Source: a virus
Reading direction: 5' to 3' (one strand)
Length of the DNA stretch: 45,887 nucleotides
Virus record (IMG/VR): IMGVR_UViG_3300035698_018734
Span: 1-45,887 of that record
Part shown: positions 16,552 through 24,975 of the stretch, piece after piece
Layout of the letters: each line of letters opens with the position of its first letter
How positions within the stretch are numbered: position 1 is the first letter of the stretch
The notes under the pieces: generated by a model
The model's input: the letters and a program-made list of their open reading frames with translations, nothing else
Databases searched by the model: none
What the model was told of the DNA's origin: nothing
Program-made: the position numbers and the translations under genes

Positions 16552-16769
16552 TGAAAACTATTAAAACAAAAAAATATACTCAGAGTTATAATCAAAGACG
16601 ATATTTAGGTAAAATTGAACTTAATGTCTGGATTGATAAAACACCAGATAAAGAATCTGATAGACAACTAGCACAAAAACATTTATTTGAAGCAATACAA
16701 GTTCTTGGTAAAGCTGGTTTTGAAGCAGATGCTGATGAAATAATAGAAATTGATGATAGTATATGGTAA
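16551..16769 (+). CDS. small hypothetical protein, 72 aa, MKTIKT N-terminus
   Basis: No family recognised. It begins MKTIKTKKYTQSYNQ, sharing an M-x-x-I-K-T-x-x-Y start with the proteins at 31368 and 43438. The rest is a compact alpha/beta pattern (KIELNVWID, then a helix QKHLFEAIQVLGKAGF, then an acidic end). It is coupled to the preceding gene by a one-base overlap, and nine bases precede the next. Confidence 0.6.
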   Translation: MKTIKTKKYTQSYNQRRYLGKIELNVWIDKTPDKESDRQLAQKHLFEAIQVLGKAGFEADADEIIEIDDSIW

Positions 16770-16778
16770 TTTTAAAAC

Positions 16779-17369
16779 ATGACAAAATTCAATGCTAAAG
16801 AATATGAAGAAAACACCTCATTCACATGTAAAAGATGCGGGTTTATCACATCTATAAATAGAATTAAATCTGGTTGTAAAATATGCGGTTTTCATTTATT
16901 TAAAATTGCTGATAGGTCTGGTACGCCTCGTTTTTGGGATAGAGATGATTTTGTTGATCCATATTTAAGACAAAAACAAAAAGGAATTGATTCTGGTAGT
17001 GGAAGAAGTAATAAATTAGTTAATCCTTTTGATGAAGAAATTGGTGGTGGGTTAGGAACCAGATTCCGTGGTAGAGATGCTCCAAAAAACTTTTCTGAAA
17101 CATCTGATGAATATGAAGCACAGTTAGAAAACGATATCCCAATATCTCATGATACGCTATTAGATAATCCTCCCATGAAAGAGTTTTTGAATGGTGATTT
17201 TATGGACCCACAAGACCCATTAAGTAGTGCTCAAGATATTAATAGGTCTTTTTCTGGTTCAGATGATTTAGATGCAGGAACTATAAACCAAAAATTAAGA
17301 AAAAGCTTTTTTGATGACGATAGTATATTTGCAGTTATTAGAAAAAGACAAAGGGGATATAGAATATGA
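16779..17369 (+). CDS. zinc-ribbon protein, 196 aa, virion cluster
   Basis: A zinc-ribbon is visible at about residues 13-36: FTCKRCGF, then GCKICGFHLF, two CxxC pairs 15 residues apart. The remainder is hydrophilic, Asp/Gly rich and probably disordered, ending in a basic RKRQRGYRI. Other proteins of this cluster (24972, 32185) also carry zinc ribbons, suggesting a shared assembly interface rather than enzymes. It overlaps the next gene by four bases (ATGA). Confidence 0.65.
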   Translation: MTKFNAKEYEENTSFTCKRCGFITSINRIKSGCKICGFHLFKIADRSGTPRFWDRDDFVDPYLRQKQKGIDSGSGRSNKLVNPFDEEIGGGLGTRFRGRDAPKNFSETSDEYEAQLENDIPISHDTLLDNPPMKEFLNGDFMDPQDPLSSAQDINRSFSGSDDLDAGTINQKLRKSFFDDDSIFAVIRKRQRGYRI

Positions 17370-18082
17370 TCATGAAAGTAAGTGGAATTATTGGGAATAA
17401 GGAATTAGTTCTTACGAGCATAGGGTTCCCTGTTAAAGCTGGAAATGTAATTACTATTAGTGATAAAGATATGGGTAATGCAGATATACAAATAGCTATT
17501 ACCCAGGGTATACTAGTTAAAGATGTAGAAATAAAATCAGAAAAGATAGAAGAAATTGTTGAAGTTGTTGAAGAAAAGCCGGTTAAAACAACAAAATTAA
17601 AAATAAAAGATAAAGTTAAAAAACCTGAACCAGAAGCAATTCCTGATTTTTCCCCTGAAACCAATATGCAATCATGGGATCCTCATACAAAAACCACATT
17701 ATCAAAAGAAGATAGTTACAAAAAAGTCACTGGTATTAAACCAAAAACTAAAGAAATCGTTTTTATTGATGAAGATGGGGATAGTGAAGATATAGAAAAA
17801 CCAGTTAAAAAAACTAGAAAACCACGAACTAAAGTTTCAAAGAAAAAAAAAGCTTCTTCTAAAAAAACTAAGAAGACTAAAAAAACTACCTCTCTTAAAC
17901 CTGTAGGTCGGGTAAGACCAGAAAAAACAGTTGATGATGCTAATGTGGATATGTTTGCTAATAGTCTCCCAAACGAGTCTCAAAGTGTTGATTTTGTTGA
18001 TGAAGAACAGATTCGTGAAAGAATCAACAGAAATCCACAGTTGAGAGAAAGACAAGCTAAACAAAATGAAGAAATAGAATAA
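17366..18082 (+). CDS. hypothetical protein with small N-terminal domain and Lys-rich tail
   Basis: Residues 1-55 form a compact beta pattern (GNKELVLTSIGFPVKAGNVI, then ITQGILVKDVE). A long charged low-complexity stretch follows, with a Lys-rich run near residues 152-175 (KKTRKPRTKVSKKKKASSKK) that could bind DNA, and an acidic/Arg end (EEQIRERINRNP). No family recognised. Two starts are possible (17366 and 17372). The overlap with the previous gene (ATGA) supports 17366. A DNA-binding or tape-like internal head protein is possible, but this is inference. Confidence 0.6.
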   Translation: MIMKVSGIIGNKELVLTSIGFPVKAGNVITISDKDMGNADIQIAITQGILVKDVEIKSEKIEEIVEVVEEKPVKTTKLKIKDKVKKPEPEAIPDFSPETNMQSWDPHTKTTLSKEDSYKKVTGIKPKTKEIVFIDEDGDSEDIEKPVKKTRKPRTKVSKKKKASSKKTKKTKKTTSLKPVGRVRPEKTVDDANVDMFANSLPNESQSVDFVDEEQIRERINRNPQLRERQAKQNEEIE

Positions 18083-18117
18083 AGGAAAAAAGCCCCTTTA
18101 TAGCGAAATTTTAGTTA

Positions 18118-18903
18118 ATGGGCGAAATATGGAACATATTAGAAAAGGAATTGTCTTCCTATGGTTTTAAACTATTAGGAGGAGGCAATTGTGAATTCTA
18201 TACTGCTGATGGGCAACAAGTTACATCAACTATACAAAATGCCCTTAAATCTATTAACAACGATATAACAGATAATAAAAATTTATTTTCTTCACTTTGG
18301 CAAGATGCATCTTCACTCATATCTCAAATTAATAATGAACTATCTTGTACAGATGAAAAAACTACAAAATTATTTATTAATTCATTAAAAGATATGGTAG
18401 ATCTTTTACTTTGTTTTAATGGATTAGAAGAAACAAAACTATATCAGACTTTTTATGAAGCTATACAAAAAGATATAAATGATTTTAGCAATAAACAAAT
18501 AGAACACTTACCTGATTATAAGATATCTATTGATTGGGTTCATAGATTGATAGAAAAACTACTTTATATTAGTAGATTACTTAAATGTGCGTTAATGGAT
18601 ATTAAACAAGTAGAATCATTAGGTATTAAAATTGCAAGAAATATAAGTGGTCCATGGGCTAATATGGATTTAGCCAACAGAGAACGAGTATGGGGCTGGT
18701 GGGAAGAAGACTCTAATTTCCGTGGCAGAGATAAAGATATAAGAGATCAAAGAAGATATAGGAAAGGTTTAGAAAACTATAATAATGATGGGAGAGTTGG
18801 GGAGGGACACTATTGGAGGGAAATTAGAAACGAACCTTTTAGTTGGTATAACCGCAAAGACGATGATCCTTACCCACATAGATACTTATTAACAAGGAAT
18901 TAA
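18118..18903 (+). CDS. hypothetical protein, 261 aa
   Basis: No family recognised. It has a helical N-terminal two thirds with regularly spaced Leu/Ile and a C-terminal Arg/Trp/Tyr-rich segment (ERVWGWWEEDSNFRGRDKD and later YWREIRNEPFSWYNRK). Such aromatic-basic tails are seen in structural proteins, but nothing specific can be assigned. The start ATG has no clear Shine-Dalgarno; the gap from the previous gene is 35 bases. Confidence 0.6.
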   Translation: MGEIWNILEKELSSYGFKLLGGGNCEFYTADGQQVTSTIQNALKSINNDITDNKNLFSSLWQDASSLISQINNELSCTDEKTTKLFINSLKDMVDLLLCFNGLEETKLYQTFYEAIQKDINDFSNKQIEHLPDYKISIDWVHRLIEKLLYISRLLKCALMDIKQVESLGIKIARNISGPWANMDLANRERVWGWWEEDSNFRGRDKDIRDQRRYRKGLENYNNDGRVGEGHYWREIRNEPFSWYNRKDDDPYPHRYLLTRN

Positions 18904-18967
18904 TGCTTAAAATTTAGTTTCAAATTTTTCAATATTGACGAAGGAAATTAAGACAAGGAATTAAATT

Positions 18968-19387
18968 GTGGATTTTCAACAACCTTCATTAGCAGATTAT
19001 CTTATACGAATAATGCCTGATTTGAAAATTACTCAAAAACAAGGTATTGATCCAATTGCCGCTAAAGAATTATTTTCTATGTGGAATAGTTCTAATCGTA
19101 AAAACAGTAATAAAATATACAAAAGACCCAATACTGTTTCATTATATCAATTAGAAAGAATGAAAAAATCTGGACTTATTAAATTAGTAGGAGATGATGT
19201 CGAAATTACAGATAAAGGAGCTTCTGTATTAAAAGTTATGGTTTTAGGTGATGAAAATTGTATATTTGATAGAGAAGAAGGCACGATAGATTATGAAGTT
19301 GCTTTATCAAAATCAAAAGAACCATTAAAAACAGCAAAGAGAATATCTAAAAATGCATCTAATTTGTGGTGGAACAGGTTTGAATAA
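18968..19387 (+). CDS. hypothetical protein with possible winged-helix pattern
   Basis: It starts at a GTG with an AAGGAA 7 bases upstream; there is no suitable ATG. Residues about 50-92 (PNTVSLYQLERMKKSGLIKL, then VEITDKGASVLKVMVL) follow the helix-turn-helix-wing pattern of winged-helix domains, where a recognition helix is followed by a two-strand wing. The rest is hydrophilic. It could be a structural adaptor rather than a regulator, since it lies inside the morphogenesis cluster. One-base overlap with the next start. Confidence 0.55.
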   Translation: MDFQQPSLADYLIRIMPDLKITQKQGIDPIAAKELFSMWNSSNRKNSNKIYKRPNTVSLYQLERMKKSGLIKLVGDDVEITDKGASVLKVMVLGDENCIFDREEGTIDYEVALSKSKEPLKTAKRISKNASNLWWNRFE

Positions 19388-19770
19388 TGTCTTTAATATA
19401 TGTAAAACATCCAGAAATAACAAGTAGAATAAAACAAAAAGTTGAACGTCAAATACTTTGGTATGATGTTGAAAAGAAAAAAATGCTTAAATTTTTCGGA
19501 GGCAAACTATCTTTCAAAAATAAATATGATATGTCTATTAATCCACCAAGATATAGACTATTACCATATGTAGAAGATCATGAAGAATATATACAACAAA
19601 AAATAGTAGATAAAGAAGTAATTGAAAAATGGCTCATAAATGGTTCAATTGATTTGGTTGAAATAAATAATAAAAACGATAAATCTATTACTATATTAAT
19701 TGATGATGATGATTTAGATGATGCAATAGATGAATTAGATAGATATAATCTCATATATGAGGTATTATAG
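19387..19770 (+). CDS. hypothetical protein, 127 aa, acidic C-terminus
   Basis: No family recognised. It has a basic N-terminal half (IKQKVERQILWYDVEKKKML) and a very acidic C-terminal stretch (ILIDDDDLDDAIDELDRYN). It is coupled to both neighbours: TAATG at its start and a TAG sharing its G with the GTG start of the next gene. A TAA follows two codons after its TAG stop. Confidence 0.6.
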   Translation: MSLIYVKHPEITSRIKQKVERQILWYDVEKKKMLKFFGGKLSFKNKYDMSINPPRYRLLPYVEDHEEYIQQKIVDKEVIEKWLINGSIDLVEINNKNDKSITILIDDDDLDDAIDELDRYNLIYEVL

Positions 19771-20657
19771 TGTTAACAGTAGAAATAGCAGATACACCTA
19801 CAAGTCATGCTCATGGCTTAATGTTTAGGAAATCTATACCTGAAGATAATGGTATGGCTTTTTTATTTGCTAATTCAGATAAACTTAGATTTTGGGGAGT
19901 TAATACATTTATTAATCTTGATATAGCTTTTGTTTCTAAAGATATGAAAGTAGCTGAAATTAAAACAATAAAAGCAGGATCTTCTAGTGTAGTAGTTTCT
20001 GAAAAGAAATGCAATATGGCTATAGAAGCTAATCTTGGATTTTTTGAAAAACGGAATATACATATTGGAGATATTGTTGAATTTGATAGATTAACGGATA
20101 AATCAGGATATATAAATTTTAAAAAAGAAAGCACAACAGACAAGTACAGTCAAAATACTGGTGGTTTTGAGTTATTAGACCCAAAACAAAATTTTCATGG
20201 TTTTGAACAAAATAATGAAGATAATGTAGATAATCTTCCTATCATAACACCTGATGATTTAAATAATATTTTAGAAGATTATCAAAATAAAGATCAAGAT
20301 GAAGAACAAAATCAAGATCAAGATATAGATATAGAAAGACAAATTCAAGAAATATCTCAAGAACCACGTATTGAATTACCAGAAAAAGATTATCCAGAAT
20401 TTTCTACAGCTTATGATGCTATACGCTGGGGTGAAGAAAATAATGAAGTTATACATATCTGGTATACAACTAAAAAAGGTATAGATCTAGAGAGAGATAT
20501 AGAACCACATGGACAATTTTTAGCAGAAACTACCGGAAACCAGATATTAGTAACTTTTGATCAACAATTTGGTATTAGAGCTTTTATATTAAATAATATA
20601 ATGAATTATCAATTTATAGGTGAAAAGTTTAAACCTAAATTTATTGTTAAACAATAA
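19770..20657 (+). CDS. DUF192 domain fused to a WYL-like domain
   Basis: Residues 1-110 match DUF192: a strand, then SHAHGLMFRKSIPEDNGMAF (family: GLM.R..L.....M.F), FWGVNTFINLDIAFVSKDMK (family: fwM.nt.i.LDiiFid), a GS turn and a closing FFEKRNIHIGDIVEF. DUF192 proteins are small periplasmic or secreted proteins of unknown biochemical role. After an acidic disordered linker (about 130-190), residues 205-290 resemble a WYL domain: AIRWGEENNEVIHIWYTTKK, an R-D-I-E-P-H-G strand, and IRAFILNNIMNYQFIGEKF. WYL domains bind nucleic acids or nucleotides as regulators. A GTG start is used, overlapping the previous stop. The combination is unusual. Confidence 0.7.
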   Translation: MLTVEIADTPTSHAHGLMFRKSIPEDNGMAFLFANSDKLRFWGVNTFINLDIAFVSKDMKVAEIKTIKAGSSSVVVSEKKCNMAIEANLGFFEKRNIHIGDIVEFDRLTDKSGYINFKKESTTDKYSQNTGGFELLDPKQNFHGFEQNNEDNVDNLPIITPDDLNNILEDYQNKDQDEEQNQDQDIDIERQIQEISQEPRIELPEKDYPEFSTAYDAIRWGEENNEVIHIWYTTKKGIDLERDIEPHGQFLAETTGNQILVTFDQQFGIRAFILNNIMNYQFIGEKFKPKFIVKQ

Positions 20658-20698
20658 TTTTTAAAGGATATATAAAGAGATATAAAGAAAAATTACTT

Positions 20699-22852
20699 AT
20701 GCGTAAAGTTATAGCTCAAACTGATTATAATGCGAGTCCTATACAAACTCCTTCTCCAACACCGGCAGATGTAGCTGGCTTGGTTAATCCTGAAGTGTCA
20801 AATGAAGGAGCACAAGATATGATGACTAATGTTGATATTGGTATGTCAGTAACTGATGAAGCAAGAGAACAAGCAATTATTTTTTTTGAACATTCTTTAC
20901 AAGAATTACCAGCAGCAGATAGACAACGACCTTATATCACAGATTTATTAAGTCGTTTAAATACACAAGTTCCTATTAGTGCCGCAGAAGTAGATCATAT
21001 GCAAAAGATTATAGAAGATAATTTAAATCCTACTATTAATGAATTAATGGATATGCCAACTGATAATATGGAAGACGATATTCCATCTATAGTAACAGAT
21101 AACACTATGAACTCTATTTCAGATAATAGAACAAAAAAAGGAAAATATTCGATGGTTGATATCATAGAGTCTTTAACTAATTTAGCAGATGAATTAGATA
21201 AAAATAATTTGTCTAAATTTGCAGATAAAATTGATCAAATTTCTCACAATACTTTACGAATTAAAACAGCCCAATATGTAGGGTCTCAGGGCTATTTAAT
21301 GAGGAATACTCGTTGTTGGCAAAACTGTTACCGTCAAAAAAGAACAGAAAATCCAGATAAAGCAGCACAGAATGTTTGGACTGAGTGTCACGAAGAATAT
21401 TTAGAATCAATTAATAATGATGAAAGTAATTGGAATAAATATGCTGATGGAATACCAGAGATAAAAACGGCATCTAATGAATCTAAAAAAATTCTTAAAA
21501 TAGAGAAAAAGTATTTTCATACAAATTTAGCATCTAAAATAAAAACAGGACAACCTGTTGGTCCGGCTGTTTTTGATACTATTAATGCTGCTCAGGAAAG
21601 ATATGTATCAGCTATTATAAAAAACGCTACGGAAGTAGCAGATATAGCTGAGAAATTAAAGAATTCTGGTTATAATGATTTAGCAAAACATACTTCTGTT
21701 ATAGCAGAACAAATTATCAAAGAAGCTCAATTTTTAGGAGGAATTACAAACCCAAAAGGATTAGGTGGAAGATTGAAAGAATGGTGGCAACAATCTAGTC
21801 TCCCTGGATCAGGTAATGCGTCACCAGAAATGATGCGAAACAAATTGACCAGTATGTTACAAAAAGCGTTAGCTCTTCGTACACGTTTTCCTACAGACCC
21901 GAATGTACAGATTACGGATCAAACTGTATTAAAAGCTACAACAGATACATATAAAGAGTTAATGACCACTTTACAACCAGAAATTCAAAAACTTTATAAT
22001 ATGTCATTAAATAATCCAGAATCTGGTGCATTATATCAAGCATCATTCCCAATTATACAGAATTTTGTCAATTGGACAGCAGAAGATACAAAACAATATC
22101 AGACCAATGCACTTCCATATTTAAAATCCAAAGTAGATGCTTTAGCAACAGGACTGTCTTCAGCACTTTCCGGTGTACCTATCCAGTCTCAAAATGATTC
22201 TCAAGAAGCACAAACTGAAATAAGTAATTTAGAAGATTCTGCTCGTCATAATAAAGCACTTCGGGGGGAAGAATCTGCTCAGTGGAGAGATACTTATGAA
22301 AGTTTAAATAATCCGACTAGAATATATGGAACCATACCGGAAGATGTTGAAGGTTCAGCAAAAGTATTAGGTGATTGGGCTGCTAGTAATTCCCCGGTTT
22401 TAAGAGGACCACAACGTCAGGCTTTAATTGATGTTTTACAATATTTAAAAAACCAAAATTATCAAGCTAAAAATAGAGCAGCATCAACAGGTAAAAATAA
22501 TATAATATTAAAAACAGCTCAAGAGGATGTTTTACCAAACACAGAACAAGGTGGAACTTTACAAAATATTCAAGTTAATCCTCAAACTGGTCAGCAAGGG
22601 AATATACAAAGCAATACCCCAACCATGACAAGACGAGAAGGAATGGCAATAGAAATTTTAAATACATGGTTTAATAGATTTTCAAGTAGACTCATGCCAG
22701 CCATGGGTACTATTAGATTTAATGCCTTTCAAGACGTACTTCAATGGCTGACAATGGCAGCACAAGCAACTGGTTCTCAGAATGATACAATGACAAACTT
22801 ATCATCTTATAAACCAAATAGATTAATGAGAAAAATAAAAAAGGGATTTTAA
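20699..22852 (+). CDS. large hypothetical head-cluster protein, 717 aa
   Basis: No family recognised. It is mostly helical with Gln/Asn-rich linkers. A Cys-containing patch near residues 200-235 (RNTRCWQNCYRQ and VWTECHEEYLES) may be a small metal or disulphide unit. K-x-A-Q peptides occur at the N-terminus (MRKVIAQTDY), near residue 190 (IKTAQYVG), near 343 (IKEAQFLG) and near 603 (LKTAQEDV), dividing the chain into segments. Length and location between the terminase and portal suggest an internal head or neck protein. It ends with a basic RLMRKIKKGF. A 40-base gap precedes it, with a weak ribosome site. Confidence 0.65.
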   Translation: MRKVIAQTDYNASPIQTPSPTPADVAGLVNPEVSNEGAQDMMTNVDIGMSVTDEAREQAIIFFEHSLQELPAADRQRPYITDLLSRLNTQVPISAAEVDHMQKIIEDNLNPTINELMDMPTDNMEDDIPSIVTDNTMNSISDNRTKKGKYSMVDIIESLTNLADELDKNNLSKFADKIDQISHNTLRIKTAQYVGSQGYLMRNTRCWQNCYRQKRTENPDKAAQNVWTECHEEYLESINNDESNWNKYADGIPEIKTASNESKKILKIEKKYFHTNLASKIKTGQPVGPAVFDTINAAQERYVSAIIKNATEVADIAEKLKNSGYNDLAKHTSVIAEQIIKEAQFLGGITNPKGLGGRLKEWWQQSSLPGSGNASPEMMRNKLTSMLQKALALRTRFPTDPNVQITDQTVLKATTDTYKELMTTLQPEIQKLYNMSLNNPESGALYQASFPIIQNFVNWTAEDTKQYQTNALPYLKSKVDALATGLSSALSGVPIQSQNDSQEAQTEISNLEDSARHNKALRGEESAQWRDTYESLNNPTRIYGTIPEDVEGSAKVLGDWAASNSPVLRGPQRQALIDVLQYLKNQNYQAKNRAASTGKNNIILKTAQEDVLPNTEQGGTLQNIQVNPQTGQQGNIQSNTPTMTRREGMAIEILNTWFNRFSSRLMPAMGTIRFNAFQDVLQWLTMAAQATGSQNDTMTNLSSYKPNRLMRKIKKGF

Positions 22853-22910
22853 CGTAAGTTTATTATAATATAGAATTAAGGTATCTTACCATTACAAAGG
22901 AGAAACCATA

Positions 22911-23510
22911 ATGGTGAAGTTTTATTCGAACTACATTCCGACCGGAAAGGTCAAGCCGTTTACACAGATTATCGAAGATATGCGCAAAAAGCAAGAAGTT
23001 AAGGTCGCATCTGTTGATGAAAAGATGACAAAACAAGCTGAAACTAGCAATGAAGGTTCTGAATCTAAAAAAGAACCGGATGAAGCTGAAGGCAGTGGAC
23101 AACTTGAAGTTGAACCGCTACATCAAGTAGGTGAGTCTACTCCAAGTCCTCATAAGGGAAAAGAAGAAGAAACTAAAGTCGAAACTAAAGCCGAAACTGA
23201 AGTCGAAGTTGAAATTGAAGCTGGAACTGAAGTTGAAGTTAAAGTTGCTGAAGATGTAAAAGATACAGATAATGAGAACAAAGATGAAGCTGATTCAAGT
23301 GGACAACCAGAATGGGAAGGTAAACAGGAAAATGTTAACGACCCAGAAGCAGGTAAACAGCAAGCAAAAGAAGACAATAAAGAAGCTACTAGTGAAACTA
23401 GATTTGTCAAAATCGCTAATTTAGATGAAAAAAGTAAATCATGGTTACGCCAGTATTGGAGCAACCTGTATCCAGCAGCTTATGTTGATGCGATGCTAGC
23501 CGATAAATAA
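22911..23510 (+). CDS. acidic low-complexity protein, 199 aa (scaffold-like)
   Basis: It has a short basic N-terminus (YSNYIPTGKVKPFTQIIEDM), a long Glu/Lys/Thr/Val repeat core at about residues 80-120 (units such as TKVETKAETEVEVEIEAG), and an ordered C-terminus with aromatic residues (SWLRQYWSNLYPAAYVDAML). An acidic disordered body with a folded end is typical of scaffolding or internal head proteins. It has a strong ribosome site (AAAGGAGA), and its codons are less AT-rich than its neighbours', as in the capsid and decoration genes, suggesting high expression. KVASVDEK and KIANLDEK recall the K-x-A motif seen elsewhere. Confidence 0.65.
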   Translation: MVKFYSNYIPTGKVKPFTQIIEDMRKKQEVKVASVDEKMTKQAETSNEGSESKKEPDEAEGSGQLEVEPLHQVGESTPSPHKGKEEETKVETKAETEVEVEIEAGTEVEVKVAEDVKDTDNENKDEADSSGQPEWEGKQENVNDPEAGKQQAKEDNKEATSETRFVKIANLDEKSKSWLRQYWSNLYPAAYVDAMLADK

Positions 23511-23552
23511 GGTTTTTTAGCTTGTCTTTCTTAAATTATAAGGAGCATATAT

Positions 23553-24209
23553 ATGGCCCTTGTACCTGTGGGTAAAAGGAAAATTATGGTTGCGCAGCGT
23601 TTTGATGACGCTAATGATATGTTACAGAACACTAATATTGGTGATGGTATTGATCCAAACCAAATAGATATGTTGGACCAAAACAATCAAATGTCAGAAC
23701 CAGAACCAGAACCAGAACCAGAACAAAACGATACAAACGAACCTAATTTAACACAATATATATCAGAATTCCTTGTATCTTTAGGTTATCCTCATAGACG
23801 TTTACAAGAATTTAAATCTCAATTTGTTGAAGAAACTGGTTCTGCTGGCGGTTCTAGAGAAATAACAATTACTATTCCTGATCAGGTTTATGGAAAAGAT
23901 GTTACTATACCTATGGATAAACTTAAAAGTTTGGTAAAAGGTGCAGAAGAGAAATTTTCTTTATATTTTGAAAACTATAAAAGATCAGATCAAAAAGTAA
24001 TATTAAATTTTATTTCAGCAGAACAAAAACAAAAAGCTGATGCAGAAACAAATGCACCTGGAGATATCCTTGATAAGGTTTATAGTCATCCGTCAAAAGG
24101 AAACGAACAAGGTCACCGATCCGCATCAACTATTCGCGAACTAATTAAAGAGAATAATACTAACGTAGTAGGTCGATTAATTAAATTATTGGAGAAAAAA
24201 CATGGTTGA
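23553..24209 (+). CDS. hypothetical protein, 218 aa, Glu-Pro repeat
   Basis: No family recognised. The N-terminus contains KIMVAQRFDDAND (K-x-x-A-Q type motif), followed by a tetrameric Glu-Pro repeat (EPEPEPEPEQ, near residue 50) and a folded part with a helix, a beta hairpin (REITITIPDQVYGKDVTIPM) and further helices. Strong ribosome site (AAGGAG). It overlaps the next gene by eight bases (ATGGTTGA). Confidence 0.6.
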   Translation: MALVPVGKRKIMVAQRFDDANDMLQNTNIGDGIDPNQIDMLDQNNQMSEPEPEPEPEQNDTNEPNLTQYISEFLVSLGYPHRRLQEFKSQFVEETGSAGGSREITITIPDQVYGKDVTIPMDKLKSLVKGAEEKFSLYFENYKRSDQKVILNFISAEQKQKADAETNAPGDILDKVYSHPSKGNEQGHRSASTIRELIKENNTNVVGRLIKLLEKKHG

Positions 24210-24975
24210 TAGAGTAGATAAAGAAAACGAAATAGATTTTCTCAATATTGATTATGGGAAATTAGATGCAGAAATTAATGAACTTAAAAAAGCAAGAGAG
24301 GATAAACCAATAGAGCAAATAAGATTGGCTAAACAAACTACTGGTAATATGTATTCTCATAAACTTCAAAGTCAAATACCGTTTCTGGAAAAAAATTCTG
24401 TACCAGAACCTGAAAAGAAAATAGAAAAACCAGTTGAGTTAAAATCAACAAATAAGTTAAATAATAATTTCTCAGATAATCCTCATCTTACTAGCAAAAG
24501 CGTTATGTCTGCTCGTAGTGGTACTATATCAGATATGGGTGGTCCTAATAGACATATGAAAACAGATAGTTCTAACTCAATATGGGATTCTGAAAAAATA
24601 CAACGAAATGCTATTAGTACAGGTAAAGGAATAAAGAGTGAACGAGAAATAAGAGCAGAACAAAAAAAATCTATGAGAGATGAACGTACAAACGAAATTG
24701 TTGAATCATTAAAAAATGTAGATCAAAGAAAAGATTCTATTGTTTCTCCAATGGCAGAATATCAGGGTTCACGCTATAAAACTCCACAAAATGCTTTAAG
24801 TATATTTGATACTAAAGAATTTGGTAGATTAGCAGAAAAGACACAAGGTGAACAAACTACTGAGAATAAAAAGAAATTAGCAAAAGAAAAACAACAAGAA
24901 ACACGTATTAATCACAAACAATCAACACAGAATATAACAAGTAAGCTTTTTGATAATCTCTTTGGAGTAGAATGA
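24202..24975 (+). CDS. hypothetical protein, 257 aa, hydrophilic
   Basis: No family recognised. It is a very hydrophilic Lys/Gln/Asn/Ser-rich chain, probably largely disordered, with a helical start (NIDYGKLDAEINELKKARED). No Cys, no membrane segments. Overlaps on both sides (eight bases with the preceding gene, ATGA with the next) make it part of one translational unit with the acidic and zinc-ribbon proteins around it. Confidence 0.6.
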   Translation: MVDRVDKENEIDFLNIDYGKLDAEINELKKAREDKPIEQIRLAKQTTGNMYSHKLQSQIPFLEKNSVPEPEKKIEKPVELKSTNKLNNNFSDNPHLTSKSVMSARSGTISDMGGPNRHMKTDSSNSIWDSEKIQRNAISTGKGIKSEREIRAEQKKSMRDERTNEIVESLKNVDQRKDSIVSPMAEYQGSRYKTPQNALSIFDTKEFGRLAEKTQGEQTTENKKKLAKEKQQETRINHKQSTQNITSKLFDNLFGVE

